Source: G963664935 sp963664935 (GTDB taxonomy: Bacteria; Pseudomonadota; Gammaproteobacteria; Methylococcales; G963664935). Taken from it: DNA of 64,000 bases. The stretch's first letter is position 1; every line of letters starts with the position of its first letter. Both the position numbers and the translations under genes were made by a program. Shown piece by piece: positions 26,766 through 35,704 of the stretch. Where the stretch lies: positions 520,492 through 584,491 of the forward strand of contig CAXXSE010000002.1 of NCBI GenBank assembly GCA_963664935.2, in the 5' to 3' direction. The notes under the pieces are model-generated. The model did no database searches and was not told the origin of the DNA. It was given only the letters and a program-made list of their open reading frames with translations.

Positions 26766-27305
26766 TCAACCCTCGATTTCAGGAAACCACAGCCGAATCT
26801 CGCTTTCAGCCTCATCCAATTCTCCGGATGCGTGCACCAAATTACAGACCGACCGGCCTTCCGCATTTGCCGCATCCGGGCTATCGAGACTGAATCGTCC
26901 ACGAATTGAACCCGGATCGGCTTTTATTGGCAGAGTATTCCCGCAAAGGCGCCGCACGTTCCATACTGCCGCGTTGCCTTCCAACACCATCGCCACAACC
27001 TCTCCGGAAGTAATAAAATCCACCAACCAGCCCTTAACCATTTGTCCAATCACGACCGGATCATCGGTTCCGAGTTCGGTTTTCACATCTTTTCCGAGGA
27101 GCTCGTAGCCTTGGAAGGTTTTATGACCCACCGCACTGTACCAGCCTTCGGTATCCGGATAATGTTTTTGAATCAACGCACGGCTAGGCTTCAGCATTTT
27201 CATTTGGGTAAGTTTCAAGCCGGAGCGTTCAAAAATCGAGATGATTTCACCGATCAATCCTCGCTGAACACCGTCGGGCTTGATCATGACAAAGGTTCTT
27301 TCCAC
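26766..27305 (-). CDS. ndk: Nucleoside diphosphate kinase, long form
   Basis: The enzyme transfers the gamma-phosphate between nucleotides through a phosphohistidine. The N-terminus MERTFVMIKPDGVQRGLIGEI and RRLCGNTLPIKADPGSIRG are diagnostic. The active histidine is His158 in NLVHASG. The protein is 179 residues instead of the usual 140 or so; the extra residues form a segment HKTFQGYELLGKDVKTELG in the middle. That insert occurs in some archaeal-type and other long NDKs, so the gene may not be the standard gammaproteobacterial ndk. It is upstream of the desaturase on the same strand. Confidence 0.9.
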   Translation of the reverse strand: MERTFVMIKPDGVQRGLIGEIISIFERSGLKLTQMKMLKPSRALIQKHYPDTEGWYSAVGHKTFQGYELLGKDVKTELGTDDPVVIGQMVKGWLVDFITSGEVVAMVLEGNAAVWNVRRLCGNTLPIKADPGSIRGRFSLDSPDAANAEGRSVCNLVHASGELDEAESEIRLWFPEIEG

Positions 27306-27522
27306 GTACTATTCCTCTAAAATTCTCATACTCTATCAATTCTATATTCTATATTTATGGAGCACTGCGTTAAATACTCACGCCTATTAGGCCGTAAAAT
27401 GAGGGCGAAGTTTATCATAATTCAATGGTATTGAACTACCATTTGACAAAACAAAAAAGCAACTATTCGGCATCCATTTTAACTGTTCAGATCGCGGATT
27501 ATTTTTGTGGGCATAAGGGAAA

Positions 27523-27568
27523 TAAAGTGGACCCATGGGTCAAGACAAAAACCCACTTAGTTTAAGTT
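27523..27568 (-). repeat. 46-bp repeat, inverted copy of 1539-1584
   Basis: Exact reverse complement of 1539-1584. It stands between ndk and the group II intron, with the outer taaagtggaccc facing ndk. It marks one end of an unidentified element; the intron and the rve-type IS lie on its inner side. Confidence 0.75.
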
Positions 27569-27669
27569 GTACATTCAACTTCAATAGCAGCTGGACGGCG
27601 CTGCCCCGGGTTTGTCTTTGCTTTTGATCTTGCTTTTGCGGTGGAGGAACCCCCCGTTCCGCTACGCTC

Positions 27670-29620
27670 ATCGGGTCAGAGGGAGCCGCAGCTCCCGTCT
27701 GCCCACAGAACCGTGCGTACGGGTCCGTACACGGCTCCTCACGCAAGACGTATCCATTGAGAAACTTCAAACCAATGTGCCAACTTTCGGTCGGACCGTA
27801 TCACCTGCCCCATCACATTGATGAACCAACTATTCGGATAGGCTCGCGTCACAGCTCGCGCATTTGAGAGAACCCATCGTTTGTCGTTAGCAAATACCGT
27901 TTTGGCCGCATGCCTAGGCGGTACACCCCGTTTAATCAGTTTTCGATACAGATGCCGTTTCCTCTTTTGTTGAGACACTAACCGCGACCGTAACCGTCGC
28001 CTGATATGGGCTTCGATTTTCTTCAATTGCGAGGGATAATAGGTCAAACCATAATAACTTGACCAGCCCACATACCATTGATTGATCACTTCCAATGTCG
28101 TACCCAGAGTCTGATGCGTGCCTCGTGGGGTCAGCGCTTTGACTTTACTCATGGCCATTTGCAGGGCTTTATGCGCGATCGCAATCGTCCCCTTCACCAC
28201 GGTAAAACCCAAGAACTTGACCTGATCGGATTTGGCCACTTGGCTTTTGTCCCGATTCACTTTCAGTTTGAGCTTTGTTTCGATGAATTGGCTGACCTTT
28301 TCCATCACCCGCTCCGCCGCTTTTTGCGATTTCACGAAAATGTTACAGTCATCCGCAAACCTGCAAAACTCCAGTCCACGTTTTTCCAATTCCTGATCCA
28401 GTTCATCCAGAACAATATTGCTGAGCAAGGGGCTTATTGGGCCACCTTGCACTGCGCCTTCCTGGCTGGGGTTAACAACGCCATTAATCATGACGCCGCA
28501 TCGCAGCATGATCCCGATCAGGCGAAGTATCCGTTTGTCGGATATCCTCTGCCCCATTCGGGCGATCAGTCGGTCATGATGGATTCGATCAAAGAATTTT
28601 GATAAATCAATATCCACCACGTAGGGCTTGCCGCTGGTGACAATCCGTTGGGCCGCTTGTACCGCTTGGTGTTGGCTTCGTCCAGGACGAAAACCATAAC
28701 TGTGCGGTGAAAAGTTGGGCTCGAAGATCGGTTCCAGAAGCATTTTCAAGGTGGCTTGTACCACCCGATCCCGCACCGTCGGTATACCCAGCAATCGCAC
28801 ACCCTTGCCACCGGGCTTGGGTATCTCGACTCGCCGGACTGGCGATGGCTGGTAAGTCCAATCTGTTAATTCCTGTTGCAGTTGGCTTAGCTCTTCGTCT
28901 ATACGGGTTTCAAAGTCCGCTATGCTCACGCCGTCTATGCCGGGTTTGCCTTTGTTCTTTTTCACCTGTTTAAAACCAGCTCTCAAATATTCCTGTGAGC
29001 TGAGATTATCGAAAAGTCTTGGTTCCTCGATCAATAGGTCACTTTCGTTCATTTCACTCTTCTGTGTAGTGGTCTTTCGTCAATCTCGCACGACCCATTC
29101 ATTCACTGTTTACGACGCGAATAGTGAATCGCTCCTTTAAGGCTGATCTCAGACCACCAGTCTATAATCAACGGCCATGGCCGCTTACGTGTTCCGCCCT
29201 TCACCTCCAACATCCTGTGGCTGATCCGATGTTTTATCCTCATCCATGTCACCCTGAATTCAACGGCACCGAACTTTACGATTACTATGGCTTCATCTGT
29301 AGACCCTCGGTTCATAACGCCTACATTACTGCAGCGCTTAGGGCTTAAAGAATCGCAGTTACTCCGACCCAAAGCCGACGGCCCTTCACTGGGTAAGATA
29401 GTCACCCGTTTCTCGATCTACCTACCTTCAATACAACAACACATTACGATGAGAATACTGGGCTCCGGTGGTCGCGGGCACCGTACCCCTGTGTTGCCGC
29501 CTTACGAAGGTTCACTTACGTTTAGGTGACCGATTCGGCTAGAGCTTCTGATCGATCCCGCATTGGCTCTCAATCACCGTGATTCCCTGTTGGGTAGAGA
29601 CTGAGAGTTTCTTTGGGCAC
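27670..29620 (-). mobile_element. Group II intron with its maturase gene
   Basis: Three signals support an intron on the minus strand. A domain V hairpin lies at 27708-27737 (GAGCCGTGTACG paired with CGTACGCACGGTTC), directly after the maturase stop. A domain VI-like hairpin gggagc/gctccc lies at 27681-27696. A possible 5' end GTGCCC starts at 29620, leaving about 570 bases for domains I-III before the maturase. Both boundaries are estimates: the 3' end CCCGAT near 27670 and the 5' end need comparison with other copies. Group II introns self-splice and retrotranspose into DNA using the maturase. Confidence 0.75.
27739..29052 (-). CDS. ltrA: Group II intron reverse transcriptase/maturase
   Basis: The 437-residue protein has the group II reverse transcriptase blocks: KPGIDGVS, the RLLGIPTVRDRVVQ region, SYGFRPGRS and the polymerase site FADD in CRFADDCNIFVKS. 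The usual motif is YADD; the Phe variant occurs in some active members. The C-terminal part (INQWYVGWSSYYG) is the group II maturase domain. No HNH endonuclease domain is visible at the end. It is encoded in intron domain IV and should help splicing and mobility. It appears intact. Confidence 0.92.
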   Translation of the reverse strand: MNESDLLIEEPRLFDNLSSQEYLRAGFKQVKKNKGKPGIDGVSIADFETRIDEELSQLQQELTDWTYQPSPVRRVEIPKPGGKGVRLLGIPTVRDRVVQATLKMLLEPIFEPNFSPHSYGFRPGRSQHQAVQAAQRIVTSGKPYVVDIDLSKFFDRIHHDRLIARMGQRISDKRILRLIGIMLRCGVMINGVVNPSQEGAVQGGPISPLLSNIVLDELDQELEKRGLEFCRFADDCNIFVKSQKAAERVMEKVSQFIETKLKLKVNRDKSQVAKSDQVKFLGFTVVKGTIAIAHKALQMAMSKVKALTPRGTHQTLGTTLEVINQWYVGWSSYYGLTYYPSQLKKIEAHIRRRLRSRLVSQQKRKRHLYRKLIKRGVPPRHAAKTVFANDKRWVLSNARAVTRAYPNSWFINVMGQVIRSDRKLAHWFEVSQWIRLA

Positions 29621-29668
29621 CCTTGCTTTCGCCTACTTCTTCCCTTCTCACAGGGTGAAGGCAAGTCT

Positions 29669-31074
29669 ATTCCAATCTATAAATGGCCCTGAAACAGAGG
29701 GGTAGAGAATCTACCTGAAGAGGCAAATCAGGCAATACTCCGCTCCTGCTCAAAGATGGTTTTGAAAAGTTTACGTTTGGCCTCATTCATCTGTTTGACT
29801 GCGTCATTGTCGCTGATTGAGAAGGCAATTGCATCCAGCTTTTTAAAGGTGGTCCCCAGTTTGAGATATTGGTTTGCATCAGGTAATGATTTGAGCTTCT
29901 CGTAGGGTGTCATCATTAACTTGTAGGGATAGCTCTTTTTCACCTTTCCTTTGTTGTCTTCTTTTGGGACAGGAAAAAAGCAAGGACGATGGAAGTTGAT
30001 ATAGGGGTTGAAATACTCTCTGTGAAATTCATTAAGTTGAGGCGCCCAGTACCCCGGGATATGGTCGTACCCCAGATGTTTGCGGATGATGGTTCCGTTC
30101 TTGGACTCGGCGAGTGCATTGTCGTTGGAATGGCGTGGGCGTGATTTGGTCAGGTCAATATGGAGCTTTCCGAGCAGTTTTGCCACGGTATGATTGATGT
30201 ATTCCGAACCGTTATCCGCGTGAAATGCCAGGATGACAAAAGGGAAGATTTCGATCAGCATCTCCAGGACCGGAATCATGAAACGCTCAGTAATCCGTTC
30301 TACGGAGAATATACATTCAAATTGCGTGACTTCATCAACCGCATTGATATGGTAAACCCCTTTGATCCCATCCAGGTCGCCCTGATGGACTGTGTCGATC
30401 CGTAGAAAGCCTGGTTTACCTTCTGAATTGGGTTTTCGTCGCTCGCCTATCTGAGAGCGTTTTGAAGCGGTTTTATCAAACTGGCGGCGCTGTCGTTGAT
30501 AACACGTAGAATGACGAAGATTATAGAGATGGGCAACCGAAATCTTTGCTAAGCGCTCATAGCGATAATCCTCATAGATCAAAAGCATCCGCTCACAGAT
30601 CTTCTTGGTGGCTGCACCGCAGAGTGTCCCATGGAGCTTGTCGGTCTCAGCTAACAGCACTGCGTCCTCAGGGCGGTAGAAGCGTTCAAATCCCGATGCT
30701 GTACGCTGTTGGCGCTTGATGTATCCGGTTTTTTTGTATTGCTGTACCAGCCGTTTCACTTGCCGTGGAGAATAGCCACTCACCTGCTCCAGATAGCGGA
30801 TGATCAATCCCTTACCGTTCTTGCTGCAAGAGATATAACTGAATTTGACCAATGTACGCCGAATCCACTGGTAGCGCTCTTCCTTGTTGGTAATTGAAAA
30901 CTCAACCTCCACAGTTCCTTCGAGAAAGATGCGGACGTCATCCAATGTTTTTATCTTTTTGTCACTCATATAGATCACCATAGGTGACCATCATGAGCAG
31001 AAATTACTCCTCAGGTACAGGGCCGTTTCACGTTGGAATCACGGCTCCCGTTCAGGGCCATTTCATATTGGACA
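29669..31074 (-). mobile_element. Insertion sequence with rve-type transposase
   Basis: Terminal inverted repeats flank the transposase gene: tccaatctataaatggccct at 29671-29690 and ttcagggccatttcatattg at 31051-31070, which pair with two small gaps. A partial second copy of the right end, cagggccgtttcacgttgga, lies at 31017-31036 and could be a subterminal transposase site. The element is about 1.4 kb. Its left end is only about 50 bases from the proposed 5' end of the group II intron. Confidence 0.7.
29728..30981 (-). CDS. IS transposase with integrase catalytic core
   Basis: The 417-residue protein has an N-terminal helix-turn-helix (SGYSPRQVKRLVQQYK) and an rve core with the DDE triad in RIDTVHQGD, FHADNGSEYIN and ALAESKNGT. 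This is the IS481/IS3-like arrangement carried on one ORF. An alternative start at 30969 would remove four residues. It appears intact and lies within the inverted repeats described for the element. Confidence 0.85.
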   Translation of the reverse strand: MVIYMSDKKIKTLDDVRIFLEGTVEVEFSITNKEERYQWIRRTLVKFSYISCSKNGKGLIIRYLEQVSGYSPRQVKRLVQQYKKTGYIKRQQRTASGFERFYRPEDAVLLAETDKLHGTLCGAATKKICERMLLIYEDYRYERLAKISVAHLYNLRHSTCYQRQRRQFDKTASKRSQIGERRKPNSEGKPGFLRIDTVHQGDLDGIKGVYHINAVDEVTQFECIFSVERITERFMIPVLEMLIEIFPFVILAFHADNGSEYINHTVAKLLGKLHIDLTKSRPRHSNDNALAESKNGTIIRKHLGYDHIPGYWAPQLNEFHREYFNPYINFHRPCFFPVPKEDNKGKVKKSYPYKLMMTPYEKLKSLPDANQYLKLGTTFKKLDAIAFSISDNDAVKQMNEAKRKLFKTIFEQERSIA

Positions 31075-31204
31075 AGACTAAGGCTGGACTTTCACCAGCT
31101 AGCTGACTACCATGCCAGTCACACCGCTAACGCAAAAAAGTCGCCAACTTTACCAAACCGGTGAGCCTGGCGTTGGGTACCATTGAATATTGTGGTCATA
31201 AGAA

Positions 31205-31687
31205 ATGGCAGAAAAGCTTAAAAGGTTCGTTTGGGATACCTCTGCGATCATCAATATCAAGGAGCCGGACGATTGCGGATATTCCCCTGGCCATAGCCTA
31301 ATTAAAGATCTATCCGATGGCTGTATCCCTGGTCCGTACCTAAATATCTTCCCAAGTTTGGCAGTTTTCGAAGTTTCGGCGACGGTTTCAAGAATGCTCC
31401 GTGACGGTAAGTCGATCCTTCGCGATTTTTATTTGATGGATGAAAACGCAGTGCTCTACGACGTTGACCAATCTCTAATTGATAAAAGCTACGAGTTCCA
31501 CGCCAAACCGGGATTCGACCACCTTCGAGGTGCGGATCTTGTATTCGCTTGCATCGCAGCTATTGAAGATGCTTTTCTAGTCACCCTTGATAAAACCTTC
31601 GCAAAACATCTTGCAGAGAAGCTACGGATAATCGATCTCAACAAGAGCATTCGCACTGCGAAATACCGCGATATGTTCGGAATATAG
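31205..31687 (+). CDS. PIN-domain protein, probable ribonuclease toxin
   Basis: The 160-residue protein has the PIN acidic positions: Asp11 in VWDTSAII, a Glu in AVFEVSATV, an Asp in GADLVFACIAA and an Asp in VTLDKTF. PIN proteins of this size are usually metal-dependent ribonucleases and often VapC-type toxins. No antitoxin-like gene was found directly upstream, where only 130 bases separate it from the IS end; the partner may have been lost to the IS or the protein may act alone. It is followed at 34 bases by a small membrane protein gene. Confidence 0.75.
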   Translation: MAEKLKRFVWDTSAIINIKEPDDCGYSPGHSLIKDLSDGCIPGPYLNIFPSLAVFEVSATVSRMLRDGKSILRDFYLMDENAVLYDVDQSLIDKSYEFHAKPGFDHLRGADLVFACIAAIEDAFLVTLDKTFAKHLAEKLRIIDLNKSIRTAKYRDMFGI

Positions 31688-31721
31688 TAGCCGTGGTATC
31701 TTTTCCCAACCGAGGACAAAA

Positions 31722-32099
31722 ATGAACAGACCTGGAGGATGGACAAGAATTGGGGTCGTGATTTCCATATTATGGAGCCTCGCAGTAATTGGATTTGCTG
31801 CAAGCGAATATTGGGAATTTTCTAAAGAACGAAAAGACAATTTATCTTTGCCTGCCCCTCCAAAACACTTTGTTGTTATAAAGGCAAAAGCAGAGGCACT
31901 ATTTTTTGAGTGGCAACCTGTTGACCTATTTGCAAAGGGCATTTCGGCCCATGTCAGAGACTTTAAGTTACAAGGAAGTCGTCTATTGATAGTGTGGTTA
32001 TCTCCCATAATCGTACTTTGGGTGTTTTCGTTCATTCTTGTTATTACTTTTAAGTGGGTTAGGGCAGGCTTTTCTAAGAGACCTAACATTGGCAGCTAA
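31722..32099 (+). CDS. Small membrane protein with two helices
   Basis: The 125-residue protein starts MNRPGGWTRIGVVISILWSL, a helix near the N-terminus, and has a second helix IVWLSPIIVLWVFSFILVI near the C-terminus, with a soluble loop between. Similar two-helix proteins starting with this pattern are often found in accessory regions; no function is known to me. Its stop codon TAA lies inside the proposed attC site, as in integron gene cassettes. Confidence 0.7.
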   Translation: MNRPGGWTRIGVVISILWSLAVIGFAASEYWEFSKERKDNLSLPAPPKHFVVIKAKAEALFFEWQPVDLFAKGISAHVRDFKLQGSRLLIVWLSPIIVLWVFSFILVITFKWVRAGFSKRPNIGS

Positions 32100-32156
32100 C
32101 GAATAAGGTTAGATTGTGTGAGCGGAGCGAACCACAATCTGAACCGTTTGTTGGAC
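32094..32156 (+). other. Candidate integron attC recombination site
   Basis: The site starts agctaac (32094-32100) and ends gttggac (32150-32156). The latter matches GTTRRRY exactly; the former fits RYYYAAC except for one base. Between them the arms aggttagattgtg and cacaatctgaacc pair, with a single unpaired G between cacaatct and aacc, like the extrahelical base of attC hairpins. Length 63 bases is in range. The preceding gene ends inside the site. No integrase gene is in the window, so it could be a lone cassette or chance. Confidence 0.5.
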
Positions 32157-32569
32157 AAGCCCGTCGGTTATGATCCAGTTTCTCTATGAAAATATCTTTT
32201 TGAGTCTCGCTGCCTCTCAAGGCTTACGGTGACCCGCAAACCTCAAAATTCAGCGAATACGGTTGCTATTGCAGCAACGCGTGGCAAGAATGCCTTCTAG
32301 TGAGGCCAGTTCCGCCTATTTTACCCCTTTTTTAGACAAGCGGGTTCCTCAGCGCTATACACTGAATTTAAATCCATCCGCAGGGGTGATAGCGTTTACA
32401 TGATCAATGGCTCCAGCGTATGATCATGTCGGTACCGCCACCTTCCATGGGAACAGCGGAATAGTCAAATATGTGAAAATCGTATCAAGACTTAATATTT
32501 GCCTATAAATTAGTTGTATTTGTCCCATTTAGCTTGAGATGACAGTTCTGTTATTGTGGGACACGACAG
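32157..32569. other. Gap with no recognised gene
   Basis: These 413 bases after the candidate attC site contain no convincing ORF, tRNA or repeat. They lead into the ISKra4-like transposase remnant. Confidence 0.5.
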
Positions 32570-32767
32570 TTTAAAGACCGTCTGGAACGTATCGGTATGC
32601 GCTGGACCATACCCGGAGCTCAAAATATGCTGAACTTACGCTGTATGTCGATCAACGAAAAATGGGATGAATATAACCAATTCCATATCGATCAGGAACA
32701 CAAACGGCTCTACGCGGACACTCAATGTATTAACCAAGAGTCTTGGCCATCGGCCTTAGCGGCATGA
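32570..32767 (+). pseudogene. C-terminal remnant of an ISKra4-family transposase
   Basis: A 65-codon frame ending at TGA 32765-32767 reads FKDRLERIGMRWTIPGAQN, then MLNLRCMSINEKWDEYNQF and a tail ending RLYADT. The GMRW-x-x-x-GAQ-x-MLNLR pattern is typical of the C-terminal end of ISKra4 transposases. The rest of the gene is absent, so this is a leftover. Confidence 0.65.
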
Positions 32768-32993
32768 ACCGAATGCGCGGACGGCGGGTTACGCCCCTTT
32801 TCAAGAGACTAACAAGTTATTATCATCTGATGATATTAACCCATCTTCGTGGCTTCCCCCTCACTAAGTCATTGATTTCTCGTTTTTGCTGAATTATCCC
32901 AAGAAAAAACCGTTTAAAATCAATGGTATTTTTTTGAACTCACATTGTAGTGCCATCTTCGCTTGTCTAGCCCTTGATCTTCCCTGGTTTTTC

Positions 32994-34848
32994 ATGAATG
33001 CTAGGAGCCTGTATATTCGAAGAACCAAAACCAAATCCCTGGCTAATGGCGAGGCCTATTTCACCTATCGGATCGTTGAATCCGTTCGTGTCGGAAAGAA
33101 AGTCAAGCAACGCACGCTACTCAATCTAGGGAAAGACTTCGCCATTGAACCAGAACATTGGCCCTTGCTGACAGCCCGAATTGAACAATTGCTACAAGGC
33201 TCAGATCATCAAGAAGAGTTGTTTGTACTCGCGGACGATTTAAGTCAGCTTCTGGAAGAATCGGCCCAGCGTTATAGCGCTCTGATTGTCGTTAAACTGG
33301 CGCAACCGGTGGATACTGCAAGTCAAGAACCCGATTATCATAGCGTCGATATCAATCATGTCGAAGCCCTTCAAGCCCGAAGTATCGGTGTTGAAACGCT
33401 GGCATGGCATGCGGTCCTGCAACTCCAACTAGATCAGCAGCTCGCCGCATTGGGTTTTAACAAGGTCGAACTCGCTACGGCAGTGGGTAGCATCATCGGT
33501 CGCATGGCTTCACCGGGGAGTGAATTGCAGACCCATGACGGGCTGCAATCACGCTCAGCGTTGGGGGAACTGTTTGACCATGACTATGGTAATACCAGCT
33601 TCACGCGCTTATATACCATCAGCGATAAGCTACTCAAATACCAACCGGAGCTGGAAGCGTTCCTGGCCACTCAGGAGCAAACCTTATTCGATTTGAACCG
33701 CAGCATCGTGCTGTACGATTTGACCAATACCTACTTTGAAGGTCAGTGCACCCAAAACCCCAAAGCCCAGTTCGGCCGCTCTAAAGAAAAGCGCAATGAT
33801 TGTCCGCTGGTCACGCTGGGACTGGTTCTGGATGGCGAGGGATTTCCTTCGCGCAGTCAGGTTTTCCCGAGTAACGCCAGTGAGCCCGGTACATTGGAAC
33901 AGATGCTGGAGGGATTACAGGAAAAAAATCCATGTCCTCAGATCACAAAACCTGTGATCATCATGGATGCTGGCATTGCCAGTCGCGACAACATCGCCTG
34001 GTTAATCGAGCACGAATATCTTTACTTGGTGGTCAGTCGAGAACAGTCGGTGCAAAACCCCAGAGACCAGGAACAGGCGGTGATGGTTCGAGAAACCGAA
34101 CACAGCAACGTTTGCGTTTATCACGAAACGGATGCACAAACAAACGAAATCCGACGCTATTGCCACTCCGAACAAAAAGCCAAAAAAGAACAAAGTATTC
34201 GGAACCGCTTTCATGTTCGGATGGAAGAGGCACTCAACAAGCTCCATGCGGGCTTAAACAAAAAAGGCACGGTTAAGAAATACACCAAAATACTTGAACG
34301 TATCGGTCGACTGCGCGAAAAAAAACCGTCGTGTTTCGCAAGACTACCACATTGAAGTGATTGCTGATGGCCCGAACAATAACGCCCTCCGGATTGAATG
34401 GCAACGTGAACCTCAAAGCCAACAAAAAGATCAGCACTGTGGCGTTTATTGCCTAAGAACCAATACCACCGACTGGTCAGAAGAACAGTTGTGGACGACC
34501 TATATCATGCTAACCGAGATCGAAGCCACCTTTAGAAGTTTGAAAACCGAACTCGGCTTACGTCCGGTCTTTCATCAGAAACAAGACCGTGTCACCGGCC
34601 ACTTGTTTATGACGTTGCTGGCTTATCATCGGGTACATACTCTGCGCTATCAACTGAAACAACAAGGTATTCATTTAAGCTGGGACAGCATTCGCAACAT
34701 CCTGTCGACCCAGCAACGTATCACCATTACATTGCCGACCGACGATAACAAAATGATTCACCTGCGGACAACCACTAAAGCCGAAGCACGACAGAAACAA
34801 ATTTACGATGCTTTAAATATTAAACCTGACCTAATAGGTCTTTTTTTG
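32994..34848 (+). pseudogene. IS1634-family transposase, frameshifted in an A8 run
   Basis: The preferred start ATG 32994 gives MNARSLYIRRTKTKS; a longer frame opens at 32886. The protein matches IS1634-type transposases, with SIVLYDLTNTYFEG, FGRSKEKRNDCPLVTLGLV and IIMDAGIASRDNI as the DDE region. At 34318-34325, eight A residues, the frame is lost; the rest (YHIEVIADGPNN, LTEIEATFRSLKTELGLRP) continues in the +1 frame. One A too many explains it. After DALNIKPDLIGLFL the frame runs into host sequence, so the element ends near 34848. Slippage could still make some full-length protein. Confidence 0.8.
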
Positions 34849-35035
34849 AATACGCAGATACCCGCCAGCCCGTGGTTTTTGAGCCGCAATAAAGCCAGTG
34901 GCAAGTTCCGCAACCGCACCGATGAAATCCTGTTTATCGATGCGCGCAATATGGGTCATTTGATCAATCGCAGAACACGGTAGTTTTCTTCGGAAGACAT
35001 ACAAAAAATTGCCGAGACCTATCACCTATGGAGAT
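34849..35035 (+). pseudogene. hsdM: Fragment of type I restriction methyltransferase HsdM
   Basis: Fused in frame to the IS1634 end is TQIPASPWFLSRNKASGKF and RTDEILFIDARNMGHLINRR, the C-terminal part of N6-adenine methylase HsdM. A TAG at 34981-34983 interrupts it where a GAG would fit; the next codons give FSSEDIQKIAETYHLWRS, still HsdM. The N-terminal catalytic domain is missing, displaced by the IS, and the end is cut by the REPIN at 35038. With the hsdR remnant downstream it shows that a type I restriction-modification locus once stood here. Confidence 0.8.
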
Positions 35036-35037
35036 CC

Positions 35038-35130
35038 GTAGGGGTGCCCCTTGTGGGTACCCAAAATACGATCCAACCACCAACAATGGTGCAACGACCA
35101 ACAGGGCAACCACAAGGGATTTGCCCCTAC
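35038..35130 (+). repeat. REPIN copy A, upstream of the RAYT gene
   Basis: The ends gtaggggtgccccttgtggg and gggcaaccacaagggatttg-ccctac are inverted copies of one another, so the 93 bases can fold into one long hairpin. Copy B (35402-35493) agrees at 80 of 92 aligned positions by eye. It ends 7 bases before the transposase start codon, the usual place for a REPIN that belongs to a RAYT. Confidence 0.8.
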
Positions 35131-35137
35131 AAACCCA

Positions 35138-35704
35138 ATGAAATACAACCCCGATATCCATACCCGCCGCTCCATCCGATTAAAAGGATACGATTATTCT
35201 CAGGCCGGTTTGTATTTCATCACCATTTGCACCCAAAACCGGTTGTGTTTGTTCGGAGGAATTCATAACGGGGAAATGCGATTAAACGATGCAGGAACGA
35301 TGATTGAGCGCCAATGGCATGAATCGATATGTCGATTTAATAATATTAAAACACATGAATATATTGTCATGCCCAATCATTTTCACGACATCATCGAATT
35401 CGTAGGGGCGCCCCTTGTGGGTGCCCATTGTACGATTCAACCGTCAACAATGGCGGAACGGCAAACAGGGCAACCACAAGGGATTGCCCCTACGGTCGGG
35501 GATGTGGTGGGGTCATTTAAATCATTGTCCACCAACGAATATATCCGGGGCGTGAAGGACAATATTTGGCCTCGTTTTGATAAAAGATTATGGCAACGCA
35601 ATTATTACGAACATATCATCCGTGACGAAAAATCCTATCTTCAAATATCGGAATATATTCAAACCAATCCAATAACATGGCCGGATGATAAATATTATGC
35701 CTAA
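35138..35704 (+). CDS. REP-associated tyrosine transposase (RAYT, Y1/IS200-like)
   Basis: The start ATG 35138 gives MKYNPDIHTRRSIRLKGYDY, right after REPIN A; a longer frame from 35051 would translate the REPIN and is not believed. The 188-residue protein has the Y1 features: YFITICTQNR, the HUH motif in YIVMPNHFH and the catalytic tyrosine region WQRNYYEHIIR. RAYTs nick single strands at REP hairpins. A second REPIN lies inside the gene, adding about 31 codons (GAPLVGAHCTIQPS to GIAPT) between HUH and Tyr regions without breaking the frame. The gene sits between hsdM and hsdR fragments and its stop overlaps the hsdR start. Confidence 0.85.
   Translation: MKYNPDIHTRRSIRLKGYDYSQAGLYFITICTQNRLCLFGGIHNGEMRLNDAGTMIERQWHESICRFNNIKTHEYIVMPNHFHDIIEFVGAPLVGAHCTIQPSTMAERQTGQPQGIAPTVGDVVGSFKSLSTNEYIRGVKDNIWPRFDKRLWQRNYYEHIIRDEKSYLQISEYIQTNPITWPDDKYYA
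35402..35493 (+). repeat. REPIN copy B, inside the RAYT coding sequence
   Basis: This 92-base copy has the same inverted ends as copy A (gtaggggcgccccttgtggg and the reverse at ttgcccctac-type end). It lies in the middle of the transposase gene and stays open in its frame. The gene therefore carries its own substrate repeat in its coding sequence. Confidence 0.8.

Noticed and set aside
31080..31204. VapB-like antitoxin before the PIN gene
   Set aside because: No ORF with a credible start and DNA-binding pattern fits in this space next to the IS end.
34294..34355. Programmed -1 frameshift in the IS1634 transposase
   Set aside because: The change is in the +1 direction at an A8 run, unlike the usual -1 slippery heptamer of IS elements. 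A one-base insertion is simpler, although transcript slippage is not excluded.
35051..35137. Longer N-terminus for the RAYT
   Set aside because: These codons lie within REPIN A. The inner ATG at 35138 gives the normal start of the family.
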